A stretch of 6,793 nucleotides of DNA, taken from contig JAEORG010000190.1 in the NCBI GenBank assembly GCA_016841005.1, positions 1 to 6,793 of the forward strand. The letters run 5' to 3'. The number at the start of each line of letters is the position of its first letter. The first letter of the stretch is position 1. Made by a program: the position numbers and the translations under genes. The notes beneath the pieces are model-generated. The model was not told where the DNA came from. It worked only from the letters and a program-made list of their open reading frames with translations, and did not search any database. Positions 1 through 6,785 of the stretch are shown piece by piece. The DNA is from Candidatus Thorarchaeota archaeon (GTDB lineage: Archaea; Asgardarchaeota; Thorarchaeia; Thorarchaeales; Thorarchaeaceae).

Positions 1-967
1 TTAAGGTCCCCAAGTCTCTCCGCCTTTCATCTTCATGAAGTTGAGTGTCATATTGAACTAACATGATCCCCATCACAATTGTTGGAATCGAGAATGATAT
101 AGCTATCACTGTCATTGTTGATGACCATGAATTATAACCATATACTACACCCAATATCTCAAAATCAGAAACAGATGCCAAAGGCAAAATTCTCTGTTCT
201 ACTTTCTTCTTAACTTCAGACAATGATGCTTCAACATAACTCGGATTACTACCTGTAATAAAACCAGAATCAAAAACTGTCCATACACGATCGAATATTC
301 CATCCGAGTTTCTATGACCAATTTGGTCAAAGCTTTGGTGCAACCCCTCCCTTGTTGTGATAATCCCCAACTTGGACGAAGGATTATCAATATCTGGAAT
401 CTTTGAGTAAATAGTTGATCGAAAAGAACCAGCTACTGTGAATGTCTTATTGACTCGAAATGTTTCGTAACCTTCTCCATGATAATACACACTGACTGTA
501 TAATTATCTCCTATTGTCAATTGATTATAGTGGAATAGATTTTCTTCGATAAAACAAGAGTTGTCAAGCAGTTGAGCTCCGTTTGAATTCACCCAAATCG
601 AATCTTTAAAAGTTGTAAAGAATGTTGGGTCAACCCCAAGATGAACATAACCTCTGAAATTCTCCTTTGCAACATACGGGTCAAATCCTTCTATGACAGC
701 AGTAATTTCAGCAGAAGTGACTATTGATTGCTCCAAGACTACATTACGTATCGTGTCAAGTGTCAAATCAGAGCTTGAGTAGAAATCTGGATTACACCGA
801 ATTTCCATATCTATGGGAATGAATTCAGTCATCTCTTGTAGTACTTCAGTACTTGTGCTATCCATATAGAACAAGAGACCTCCTATAACCCCGGATGCAA
901 GGGAAAAAATTACAAGAGTTACAAGAACGTGGGAACTTCTAGTCGTGAGACGAGACGCGAGAAACAT
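1..967 (-). CDS. MacB/FtsX-type ABC permease, N-terminal part (cut by left window edge)
   Basis: The frame is open from an ATG at 967 down to the left edge, giving 322 visible residues and no stop, so the C-terminus lies outside the window. It begins MFLASRLTTRSSH, a short basic cytoplasmic leader. TM1 spans about residues 13-35 and a large external domain about 36-283. TM2 is about 285-305 and is followed by a charged cytoplasmic stretch with EDERRRD (about 312-317), where FtsX-family permeases carry the coupling helix that contacts the ATPase. The external domain has two N-glycosylation sequons (N155, N173). The order helix, external domain, helix, charged coupling segment is that of MacB/LolC/FtsX permeases. 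The start is well supported: the ATG overlaps the upstream stop by one base (TAATG) and sits behind a GAGGAGGT ribosome site, so translation is probably coupled to the 917-residue permease. By family, the missing part should hold at least two more TM helices, and a full duplicated copy if it resembles its neighbour. The substrate is unknown. Confidence 0.85.
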   Translation of the reverse strand, partial: MFLASRLTTRSSHVLVTLVIFSLASGVIGGLLFYMDSTSTEVLQEMTEFIPIDMEIRCNPDFYSSSDLTLDTIRNVVLEQSIVTSAEITAVIEGFDPYVAKENFRGYVHLGVDPTFFTTFKDSIWVNSNGAQLLDNSCFIEENLFHYNQLTIGDNYTVSVYYHGEGYETFRVNKTFTVAGSFRSTIYSKIPDIDNPSSKLGIITTREGLHQSFDQIGHRNSDGIFDRVWTVFDSGFITGSNPSYVEASLSEVKKKVEQRILPLASVSDFEILGVVYGYNSWSSTMTVIAISFSIPTIVMGIMLVQYDTQLHEDERRRDLGTL

Positions 968-3720
968 TATACCTCCTCCACATAAGGTCCTGCTTCCGTC
1001 CAAGTGTAATTGAGAGTCTCACTCAGACTGATTTTAGCTCCTAGAATTGCAACAACAATAATGAAGACCAATACACAAATCATGAAGAATGCAAGTATAT
1101 TCAACATCAGTGCCCATGGAAACATCATTGTGACTGGTGAAGGATAGATATACGAAACTCCTCCATATACCCTAACAGATGAGAGAAGAGTATTGATGGC
1201 AAGAACTGGCGTGAACAAAAGGAGGAGAATGATGCTCATTATATAGAGAACAATCAGCTCCACAACTTGAGTTCGAATTATTACCGATTGCTCTGCGCCT
1301 AATGACCTAAGTAAAGCAATTTCTCTTCTTCTCTCATTCAGACCTTCTGTGCTATATACAGCGAATGTCCCGAAAATAGTGACTACACTTAGTATAGTAA
1401 ATAGTGAATCTGCTGAACGATCCAGTCTGTAGCTTTCTTGAGCAATATATCTATCCACTTCTAAGGAGGCTGCTACCCATTCATCGTTCTTGATTACTGA
1501 ATATCCCCCTGATCCTAGAAGTTGGTCAACAAGTTGAGAACTATTCGTAGTTTCTCCGACCCGGACACAATATACATAATCTATATCGGGTATAGTGGTG
1601 AACACACTCTGAAGATACTCAAAATTTACCCAGATTTTGCTTGCACCTACTGAGTAAGTCCATTCGAAACCAGGGAATGGATTATATCCACTTGAAAATG
1701 TCAACGTATCAGGTATTGCATCCACAACACCCACTATACTGAATTCTAAAGTTTCAAGAGATGTTCGATTTTGCCAAAATGCACGTAGAATCCCTCCTAC
1801 AGATAAACCATAACTGAGGGCGATATCTTGTGTTACTACTGCACCAGATTGGGTCACTTGTAGTTGAGTCAGATACTGTGATAAAACGGATTCATTCAAG
1901 GGATTCCCCACTGAGTCATATCCAACCTTTGAGTATTCTTCTGGATTGATGGATACAAAATCGTAGATACCCTCCGCACCGGATGATAATGAGAGAGGCA
2001 CCACTGATAATAAGGAGCCGTGAGCAGATGTGTCCAAAGTAGTCACATTGTCCATGAATTCTTCCCAGGTTTCAGATTTACTTGAATCCAGCTGAAATGC
2101 AATATCCCCACCAATAGCAAAGCGTGTTTGGTTCAGTCGTGTATACGGCAATGTTGCATCGTTGATAGCATAATTCCAGCTTAGACTCATTGCTAGAACT
2201 AGGACTACAATCAAGACAAATGAAGAAGAAGTTTCTTTTCCCAATCTCCGTATTCCAACAGCTGATGGGATTTTACCAAATAATGCACCGAACAACCTGG
2301 ATAGATGTGGTGTTATTCGTCTAAGACCCTTAAGGACAACACTCGTCAAGGAGAAGAAAATTGCAAATGGAAGAACGGAGATAAATGCGGAGAAGAACGC
2401 ATTAGCGGCGACAGATGTTCCACCTAGATTTAGGGTGGCCAGTAAGAGTATGCTAAAGAGTAATACGACAACATCTCCGCTAATGAAACTAAAAGTTCTC
2501 GTTACTCTTGCAAGTCTACTAGTTTTGATAGTCGTAACTTCCTCGATTGCCTTCTTGTTTTGATGAGAGAGGAAGAATACTACTGGTGCCCCTGCTCCAA
2601 TTATTATTGAATAAATAATAGCTTCTAAACTGATTAACAGTGGTTTTGACATAATCTGTGCAAAATCAAACTGGAAGAAACCTGTGGCAGACATTCCAAT
2701 TCTACTAATCAACACACCTGTTATCAACCCGAATGGAAGAATGAGTAGTGCGGTGGAAATCACCTCAACACTAGTCAATACTTTTACTCGTCTTTTTGAT
2801 GCTCCACGAGCTATCAGCATGTTATTCTCGAACTCTCTTTCATTCACGATATGTCGCACTGCCAGGTACATACCAGATAATCCGAGTAGTATCAAACCTC
2901 CAGCTCTGAATACCTGTGTATATCGAAGATTTGAAAGGTATTCATCGTAATCTTGAATCCCAATTGCTATAGGATTAAAGACCGTGTATCGTGATTCTCC
3001 TGTATACATGTATGTTCCATCGAGTTTCCGAATATTTTCAGCAATGGTTCTTAGATACATAAGTGACTCAGCAGGACTGTATGCGGACAATTTACTTCTA
3101 TCAATATCCACATAGACCATACTAAACCAATAATCTGTAAACATGGATGAGTCAACGACAATGTCACCTTTGATATACATCCAATTGGGATCTCTATTGT
3201 TCTCAGTATGTTTGTATATACCAACTACAACTGCAGGTGTTTTTGATTCAGTAAAATCTGTAGAGTAGTTTAGATCATCTCCTACAAACGTCTTGAGAAG
3301 GTCTGCTCCTTTTAGGGAAACTGCCACCTCTCCATTATTTTCAGGGAATCTTCCCTCAACTAGTGAAAGAATAGTCGGAAATTCTTCAACGAATTCGCTA
3401 TTGTATGCTACTCCTTCTAATCCTGTATTCCAATTGAGAAGTTTGAAGTATGATTCAACATTGAAAAATTGCCCTTTTATGGAAGCTACTTTCGTGATTC
3501 CATCTATCTCTCTCATCCTTGATATATCCGAATCAATACCTCTACCAGTAACTATCATAGCTGCTGGTCCAACATCAAGCTCATCCTCCCATTTGATGAG
3601 AGAAAAAGAATCAACAAAGACAAGAGTCCCCATTATAATAGTAGTAGTAAGCATGAAACAGAATGCCGTGATTACTCTTCTGCGTCTTTTTTGCCCTCCA
3701 GGATACACAGAAAGAACCAC
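967..3720 (-). CDS. Duplicated (10-TM) MacB/LolC/FtsX-type ABC permease, 917 aa
   Basis: This is a large integral membrane protein with two permease halves. First half: TM1 about 16-37 after a basic leader (QKRRRR, 10-15), external domain about 38-268, TMs about 272-291, 317-341 and 361-385. Two linking helices lie at about 415-433 and 438-464. Second half: TM 498-517, external domain about 518-770, TMs about 771-791, 816-843 and 866-893. The cytoplasmic coupling motif ERRREIALLRSLGAE (796-810) is a classic FtsX/MacB signature, and the equivalent in half one is NEREFENNMLIARGAS (293-308), so the protein is an internal duplication. Family knowledge: such permeases do not form a channel but transmit ATP-driven motion to the external domains to export or extract substrates. 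The second external domain has five N-x-S/T sequons, the first only one. The start used is GTG at 3720, 27 bases after the stop of the 79-83 residue gene in the same frame. No ATG lies between them in this frame and the ribosome site is weak (AAGGATGG), so the exact start is less sure than the gene. Substrate and partner ATPase are unknown. Confidence 0.9.
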   Translation of the reverse strand: MVLSVYPGGQKRRRRVITAFCFMLTTTIIMGTLVFVDSFSLIKWEDELDVGPAAMIVTGRGIDSDISRMREIDGITKVASIKGQFFNVESYFKLLNWNTGLEGVAYNSEFVEEFPTILSLVEGRFPENNGEVAVSLKGADLLKTFVGDDLNYSTDFTESKTPAVVVGIYKHTENNRDPNWMYIKGDIVVDSSMFTDYWFSMVYVDIDRSKLSAYSPAESLMYLRTIAENIRKLDGTYMYTGESRYTVFNPIAIGIQDYDEYLSNLRYTQVFRAGGLILLGLSGMYLAVRHIVNEREFENNMLIARGASKRRVKVLTSVEVISTALLILPFGLITGVLISRIGMSATGFFQFDFAQIMSKPLLISLEAIIYSIIIGAGAPVVFFLSHQNKKAIEEVTTIKTSRLARVTRTFSFISGDVVVLLFSILLLATLNLGGTSVAANAFFSAFISVLPFAIFFSLTSVVLKGLRRITPHLSRLFGALFGKIPSAVGIRRLGKETSSSFVLIVVLVLAMSLSWNYAINDATLPYTRLNQTRFAIGGDIAFQLDSSKSETWEEFMDNVTTLDTSAHGSLLSVVPLSLSSGAEGIYDFVSINPEEYSKVGYDSVGNPLNESVLSQYLTQLQVTQSGAVVTQDIALSYGLSVGGILRAFWQNRTSLETLEFSIVGVVDAIPDTLTFSSGYNPFPGFEWTYSVGASKIWVNFEYLQSVFTTIPDIDYVYCVRVGETTNSSQLVDQLLGSGGYSVIKNDEWVAASLEVDRYIAQESYRLDRSADSLFTILSVVTIFGTFAVYSTEGLNERRREIALLRSLGAEQSVIIRTQVVELIVLYIMSIILLLLFTPVLAINTLLSSVRVYGGVSYIYPSPVTMMFPWALMLNILAFFMICVLVFIIVVAILGAKISLSETLNYTWTEAGPYVEEV
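971..978 (-). promoter_or_regulatory. Ribosome binding site of the left-edge permease gene
   Basis: On the minus strand GAGGAGGT lies 3 bases before the ATG at 967, inside the last codons of the 917-residue permease gene, and is followed by TAATG where stop and start share one base. It is the strongest Shine-Dalgarno match in the window. It fixes the start of the downstream gene and implies translational coupling between the two permeases. Confidence 0.75.
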
Positions 3721-3747
3721 GATGCAACCATCCTTTGAAACTTTATT

Positions 3748-3987
3748 TCATTGCTCGTTTGTCTCTCTTGAGTCTTTCTCCTTAATTAATTGCGCCTGTT
3801 GAACTCGAAGAAGACGATAGGAATAGATGAGACCAATAAAACCAACTAAAGATATGACCAACCAAATGGGGCTCGACCATGGATGTGCTAGAATTAGAGT
3901 CAATATGTAGGCATTCAGAAAGAAGAAGAAGATTCCAAATGTCACAATCACATAGTAGTATGATGAAGGCATTTTTAACGCACTCAT
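3748..3987 (-). CDS. Small two-TM membrane protein of unknown function
   Basis: I do not recognise this protein. From the ATG at 3987 it is 79 residues: TM1 about 10-34 (aromatic and Phe-rich, with SSYYY before it and FFFF inside), a short loop with HPWSSP, TM2 about 39-58, then a charged tail (KEKDSRETNEQ) that is probably cytoplasmic. An in-frame GTG at 3999 would add four residues and an ATG at 3972 would remove five. I chose 3987 because a TATA-like box at 4026-4018 would place a transcription start near 3997, leaving a very short leader. It is first in a leftward operon, 27 bases ahead of the 917-residue permease and in the same frame, so it is likely co-transcribed. By position it could be an accessory subunit of the permease complex, but this rests only on context. 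It opposes the plus-strand gene at 4094 across a divergent promoter region. Confidence 0.7.
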   Translation of the reverse strand: MSALKMPSSYYYVIVTFGIFFFFLNAYILTLILAHPWSSPIWLVISLVGFIGLIYSYRLLRVQQAQLIKEKDSRETNEQ

Positions 3988-4017
3988 TCTGAACACCACA
4001 TTATTTGACGTTAAGCC

Positions 4018-4026
4018 TCAATATAG
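4018..4026 (-). promoter_or_regulatory. Candidate archaeal TATA box for the leftward operon
   Basis: The minus strand reads CTATATTGA here. At the usual archaeal spacing of about 25 bases, transcription would begin near 3997, just before the ATG at 3987. A second candidate, TTATAAGA at 4062-4055 on the same strand, would give a leader of about 45 bases. Either could serve; no BRE is convincing. Confidence 0.35.
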
Positions 4027-4048
4027 AGCTTATCCATCTTTCTAAATT

Positions 4049-4060
4049 GATATATCTTAT
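4049..4060 (+). promoter_or_regulatory. Candidate archaeal TATA box for the plus-strand membrane protein gene
   Basis: GATATATCTTAT lies about 34-45 bases upstream of the ATG at 4094. With archaeal spacing, transcription would start near 4081, so the mRNA would be nearly leaderless. This agrees with the lack of a clear Shine-Dalgarno sequence before 4094. The first eight bases form a palindrome (GATATATC), so the same element can be read from both strands of this divergent gap. Confidence 0.4.
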
Positions 4061-4093
4061 AACCAAGTTTGATGTAATTGAGTTGTGGAAAAA

Positions 4094-4615
4094 ATGGAGG
4101 ATCGTAGTATTTCTGCTGGTGATTTTGACACTAAGATGAAATCAGATAGAAGTGATTATTCGAGGTATTTTGTACATGGATTAATCCTTTCTCTATGTAT
4201 GCCTTTTCTCATATCTTATCAGTCATTCCTCTCAAATATGATGAAGACCGGATTTGATTATATAACAATATACTCGCTTTATCCTCCAGCGAGTGCTCCT
4301 GCTCCGTTTATCTCAGGAATATTTCTAATAGACTTATCAGCTATAGGTCTATTCCTCCTTATCTGGGCTTTTGGATATTTCAACCTATATCTTAACGACC
4401 GAATTTGGAAGACGAAACAAGTCAAAACTTGGGAACGACAGGTTAGCATTGGTGCGCTCCTCTTTGTCTGCCTTTTATCCTATCATGTCCTGTCCTTCTT
4501 CTTTTACTTCTTAGAAGATATTGGATTAATACTCTTTGCTGTTTTCCAATTACTTGTATTTCCCCTGATAGATGGAGTAATCGGAAGAAATGTCACAACA
4601 CTTGAATTTGATTAG
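4094..4615 (+). CDS. Four-TM membrane protein of unknown function
   Basis: I do not recognise this family. From the ATG at 4094 it has 173 residues: a charged, probably cytoplasmic N-terminus (about 1-24), TM1 about 27-47, an outward loop, TM2 about 72-100 preceded by a Pro/Ala-rich stretch (YPPASAPAPF), a basic cytoplasmic loop (KTKQVKTWERQ), TM3 about 116-139, a short turn, TM4 about 142-161, and a short tail. An in-frame GTG at 4085 would add three residues; no ribosome site decides between them and the transcript may be nearly leaderless. It is the only rightward gene in the window, divergent from the 917-residue permease operon and convergent with the ATPase gene, whose stop codon overlaps its own (TAG here, TAA opposite, sharing 4613-4614). 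The even TM spacing and hydrophobicity argue for a real protein rather than a chance ORF. A link to the transporters is possible but shown only by position. Confidence 0.75.
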   Translation: MEDRSISAGDFDTKMKSDRSDYSRYFVHGLILSLCMPFLISYQSFLSNMMKTGFDYITIYSLYPPASAPAPFISGIFLIDLSAIGLFLLIWAFGYFNLYLNDRIWKTKQVKTWERQVSIGALLFVCLLSYHVLSFFFYFLEDIGLILFAVFQLLVFPLIDGVIGRNVTTLEFD

Positions 4616-5499
4616 TTTGAGGCTTTGTCATTATCGTTCTGAAATTCTTCTGCGTTCAGCGGGCTGATCAACAGACCTTCCGAAGTTGCTTTCAGAACCA
4701 CTCGTTTTCCTAATCCAGCAAGTCTTCGAATTGTTTCAGGAATTACCATACGACCTTTTGCATCAATCTCCGTAATATCACCATAGAGGGTGTGTTTCTG
4801 ACCCTCGATCAGACCATCTCTTATTCTCAGAACTCTATCTGCATACGCTGCAACTCGTGGATTGTGAGTAACGTTCACAATTGTCGTATCGAATTCCTTG
4901 TTCATCGACCTTAACGTTTCCATCACCATCTGAGCTGTTTCTGTATCAAGCTCTCCTGTTACCTCATCAGCAAGAATTAACTCTGGCTTATTCGCCAGAG
5001 CCACACAGATTGCAACTCGCTGATTTTCTCCACCACTTAGCTGATGTGGTTTATGATTAACTCGGGCTGCAAGGCCAACAGTTTCTAGAAGCATCTTTGC
5101 ACGGTTATCGGAAGCCGCCTTTGGTGCACCAGCAAGCCTCATAGGGAGAACGACATTCTTCATTGCTGTTAATCCTGGAACAAGATTTCCAGTTTGCCAA
5201 ACAAATCCAACTTTTTGTCTTCTATAGAGCATTGACCTCTTGTCATCGAGGAGTGTAACGCTATGGCCATCGTAGAGTATTGTTCCAGCTGTCGGTTTAT
5301 CAAGTGCCCCTAGCATCTTCAATAAGGTAGACTTTCCTGATCCTGAAGGACCGATGATTGATAGGAATTCTCCTATACCAACTTCAAAGTCCAATCCTCG
5401 TAATGCGATAACCTCTTTCATCCCTCTTTTGTAGACCTTCATGAGGTCTCGAACAACTATCTTGTTTTCCTGTGCTAAACTCTCAAGACTCTCTGTCAT
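4612..5499 (-). CDS. ABC transporter ATPase (MacB/LolD type) with C-terminal AbrB/SpoVT-like domain
   Basis: This is the ATP-hydrolysing subunit that should drive the neighbouring FtsX-type permease from the cytoplasmic face. Numbering from the ATG at 5499 (295 aa): A-loop Tyr about 23 (KVYKRG), Walker A GPSGSGKST 50-58, Q-loop Gln102 (FVWQTGNLVPGLT), signature LSGGENQRVAI 154-164, Walker B ELILADE 173-179 with catalytic Glu179, D-loop TGELD 181-185, switch His212 (VTHNP). The 'ALRGLDFEV' start and 'NLVPGLT' Q-loop region are typical of MacB/LolD ATPases, which usually end near residue 220-235. Here a further segment follows: residues 241-281 (ITEIDAKGRMVIPETIRR, then a GLLISPL strand) match the AbrB/MazE/SpoVT swapped-hairpin fold, including KGR (248-250), IP (253-254) and Arg258-259. 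Changes from the common form: DEVTG instead of DEPTG, and THNP instead of THDP. I chose the ATG at 5499 over the in-frame GTG at 5508 because GGAGTGA lies at good spacing. The gene follows the permease by 5 bases. The AbrB part may dimerise the subunit or bind DNA; that is inference. Confidence 0.93.
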   Translation of the reverse strand: MTESLESLAQENKIVVRDLMKVYKRGMKEVIALRGLDFEVGIGEFLSIIGPSGSGKSTLLKMLGALDKPTAGTILYDGHSVTLLDDKRSMLYRRQKVGFVWQTGNLVPGLTAMKNVVLPMRLAGAPKAASDNRAKMLLETVGLAARVNHKPHQLSGGENQRVAICVALANKPELILADEVTGELDTETAQMVMETLRSMNKEFDTTIVNVTHNPRVAAYADRVLRIRDGLIEGQKHTLYGDITEIDAKGRMVIPETIRRLAGLGKRVVLKATSEGLLISPLNAEEFQNDNDKASN

Positions 5500-5504
5500 C
5501 TTTT

Positions 5505-5511
5505 TCACTCC
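5505..5511 (-). promoter_or_regulatory. Ribosome binding site of the ATPase gene
   Basis: GGAGTGA on the minus strand, overlapping the last codons and stop of the upstream permease, lies with its GGAG core 8 bases before the ATG at 5499. No such site precedes the alternative GTG at 5508 (a GTGA stop/start overlap), so this decides the start. It implies coupled translation of permease and ATPase. Confidence 0.65.
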
Positions 5512-6773
5512 ACGTATTGGATTTGTTCCGCTATGTTCTTCTTCAATGTTCTTGATGTCACATAAAGTGTTGCTATAAGAGCAGATGCCACACTACATCC
5601 CAGAATGATTCCTAGAATATCAGGGGGCACTGCCATATTGACCGGAAGACGCATCCACAACCCTATTGTGCTTGTACCAAAGTATACCAATGGCATGTTG
5701 ATAGCGAAATATGCAAGGATTAGGCCAATAAAAGCACCAATTCCTGCTGCTACTAATAGACCTAATGATGTGTCAATTAGTACTGAACTCAGTATTGATT
5801 GATTTTCAGTTCCTAGGGCACGTAGAACAGAGAACTGTTTTCTGAGTCTACGTACTCTCATTGTAGCTACAATCACCATTCCGATTGACAGGTAGACTAT
5901 GGAAAATACAACATTCAGTGTATATACTCCGTAAATTGTTTGACCTGCCTTTGAATCGAGTATTTCCTCGATTTGAGGATATGGTGACTCGATTTTGTCG
6001 AAACTACTCGGAGCAATACCATAGAGTTCCCTCATAACTTGTGTATAGTTTGCTCCATTTGTGGTTTTGACAAAAAACTTGTTGACTTTTGTCGTATTCA
6101 AACAACGATGGGCATAATCTATGTCAACGACTATGAAATTGTTCGCATCCGGCTCACCTGTGAGGTAAGTGCTTCCATACGAATCACTACTTGCTAATAC
6201 ATCTGCAATTGTCACTGTCGTTTCATTGACCCAACTAGAACCATGTATAGCTAGATTGACTTGATCTGCATATACTGGAGTTTGTATGAATCCACTATCA
6301 ACATAATGATCTATTGGCCTAAAGGACGACAGGACAAAACTTTCGTTTGCACTCATCGCTGCAATCGCAGCTGCTGGTGTGGTATGCAGTGTGAAATATG
6401 GAAGCCAGAATGCTGATTCCAGCCACGCTTGCGGGTCTACTGCATAGATCCTTATCGATTCATTTACCCATATCCTTCTGTTCCAATCTGATGTATAATA
6501 TGAAACACTGCCATAGAATGAATAGACCGGACACACCTTATCCACACCTTCAACAGAAGTAAGATTCTCAATGAGGTCTAATGTCACGTTATCTAGCGAG
6601 TTGTCGACAGTTATTGCAACGTCTGCTCCTGTGTAGAATTTGAATACTGAGATTGTGTGATTCAATCCCGTTGTTGCTGAGGTTGCTGCAAAGACTCCTG
6701 CAGTAAAGACCATTGCAATAAACACAACTCCCATTGCTTCACTCTTCTTGTACATCAGTACTGTTCGGGCCAT
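5505..6773 (-). CDS. MacB/FtsX-type ABC permease, 422 aa, partner of the AbrB-tailed ATPase
   Basis: This is a membrane component of a mechanotransmission-type ABC transporter. TM1 lies at about 13-35 (alanine-rich), a large external domain at about 36-275, and three TM helices at about 281-304, 329-359 and 383-405. Between the second and third helix is the coupling motif RRLRKQFSVLRALGTENQSIL (308-328, first residue omitted from the core RLRKQFSVLRALG), which docks on the ATPase in FtsX/MacB relatives. The length and four-TM plan equal one complete MacB permease half, so it probably works as a homodimer with two copies of the ATPase encoded 5 bases downstream. The external domain has eight N-x-S/T sequons (N38, 62, 70, 104, 143, 183, 226, 242), pointing to a glycosylated surface domain. 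The ATG at 6773 has GGAG 8 bases upstream and overlaps a TAA of another frame (TAATG). The frame stays open to the right window edge, so a longer duplicated permease starting outside cannot be excluded, but the junction favours this start. Substrate unknown. Confidence 0.88.
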   Translation of the reverse strand: MARTVLMYKKSEAMGVVFIAMVFTAGVFAATSATTGLNHTISVFKFYTGADVAITVDNSLDNVTLDLIENLTSVEGVDKVCPVYSFYGSVSYYTSDWNRRIWVNESIRIYAVDPQAWLESAFWLPYFTLHTTPAAAIAAMSANESFVLSSFRPIDHYVDSGFIQTPVYADQVNLAIHGSSWVNETTVTIADVLASSDSYGSTYLTGEPDANNFIVVDIDYAHRCLNTTKVNKFFVKTTNGANYTQVMRELYGIAPSSFDKIESPYPQIEEILDSKAGQTIYGVYTLNVVFSIVYLSIGMVIVATMRVRRLRKQFSVLRALGTENQSILSSVLIDTSLGLLVAAGIGAFIGLILAYFAINMPLVYFGTSTIGLWMRLPVNMAVPPDILGIILGCSVASALIATLYVTSRTLKKNIAEQIQYVE

Positions 6774-6781
6774 TACTTGAG

Positions 6782-6785
6782 CTCC
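6782..6785 (-). promoter_or_regulatory. Ribosome binding site of the 422-residue permease gene
   Basis: GGAG on the minus strand lies 8 bases before the ATG at 6773, within what appears to be the end of another upstream coding frame. It supports 6773 as the true start although the permease frame is open to the window edge. Confidence 0.45.

Noticed and set aside
199..390. 63-residue minus-strand ORF
   Set aside because: It is an out-of-frame shadow of the left-edge permease, whose own frame is open from 967 to the edge with clear TM helices and a strong ribosome site.
2684..2950. Plus-strand 88-residue ORF
   Set aside because: It is antisense to conserved helices and the coupling region of the 917-residue permease, with no promoter, ribosome site or recognisable domain.
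3748..3750. TGA between the small gene and the permease read as selenocysteine
   Set aside because: There is no SECIS-like hairpin that I can see and no redox context, and both proteins make sense separately. A normal stop is far more likely.
3293..3802. Plus-strand 169-residue ORF
   Set aside because: It is antisense to the N-terminus of the 917-residue permease and the end of the small membrane gene. Its composition (many Ser, Pro and Arg) looks like a reverse-strand shadow.
4981..5000. Perfect 7-base inverted repeat (CTCTGGC, 6-base loop, GCCAGAG) inside the ATPase gene
   Set aside because: It lies in the middle of the conserved ABC core just before Walker B and encodes ordinary residues (ALANKPE), so it is best explained by coding constraint and chance rather than a terminator or operator.
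5605..5802. Plus-strand 65-residue ORF
   Set aside because: It is antisense to the C-terminal TM helices of the 422-residue permease, with no independent signals.
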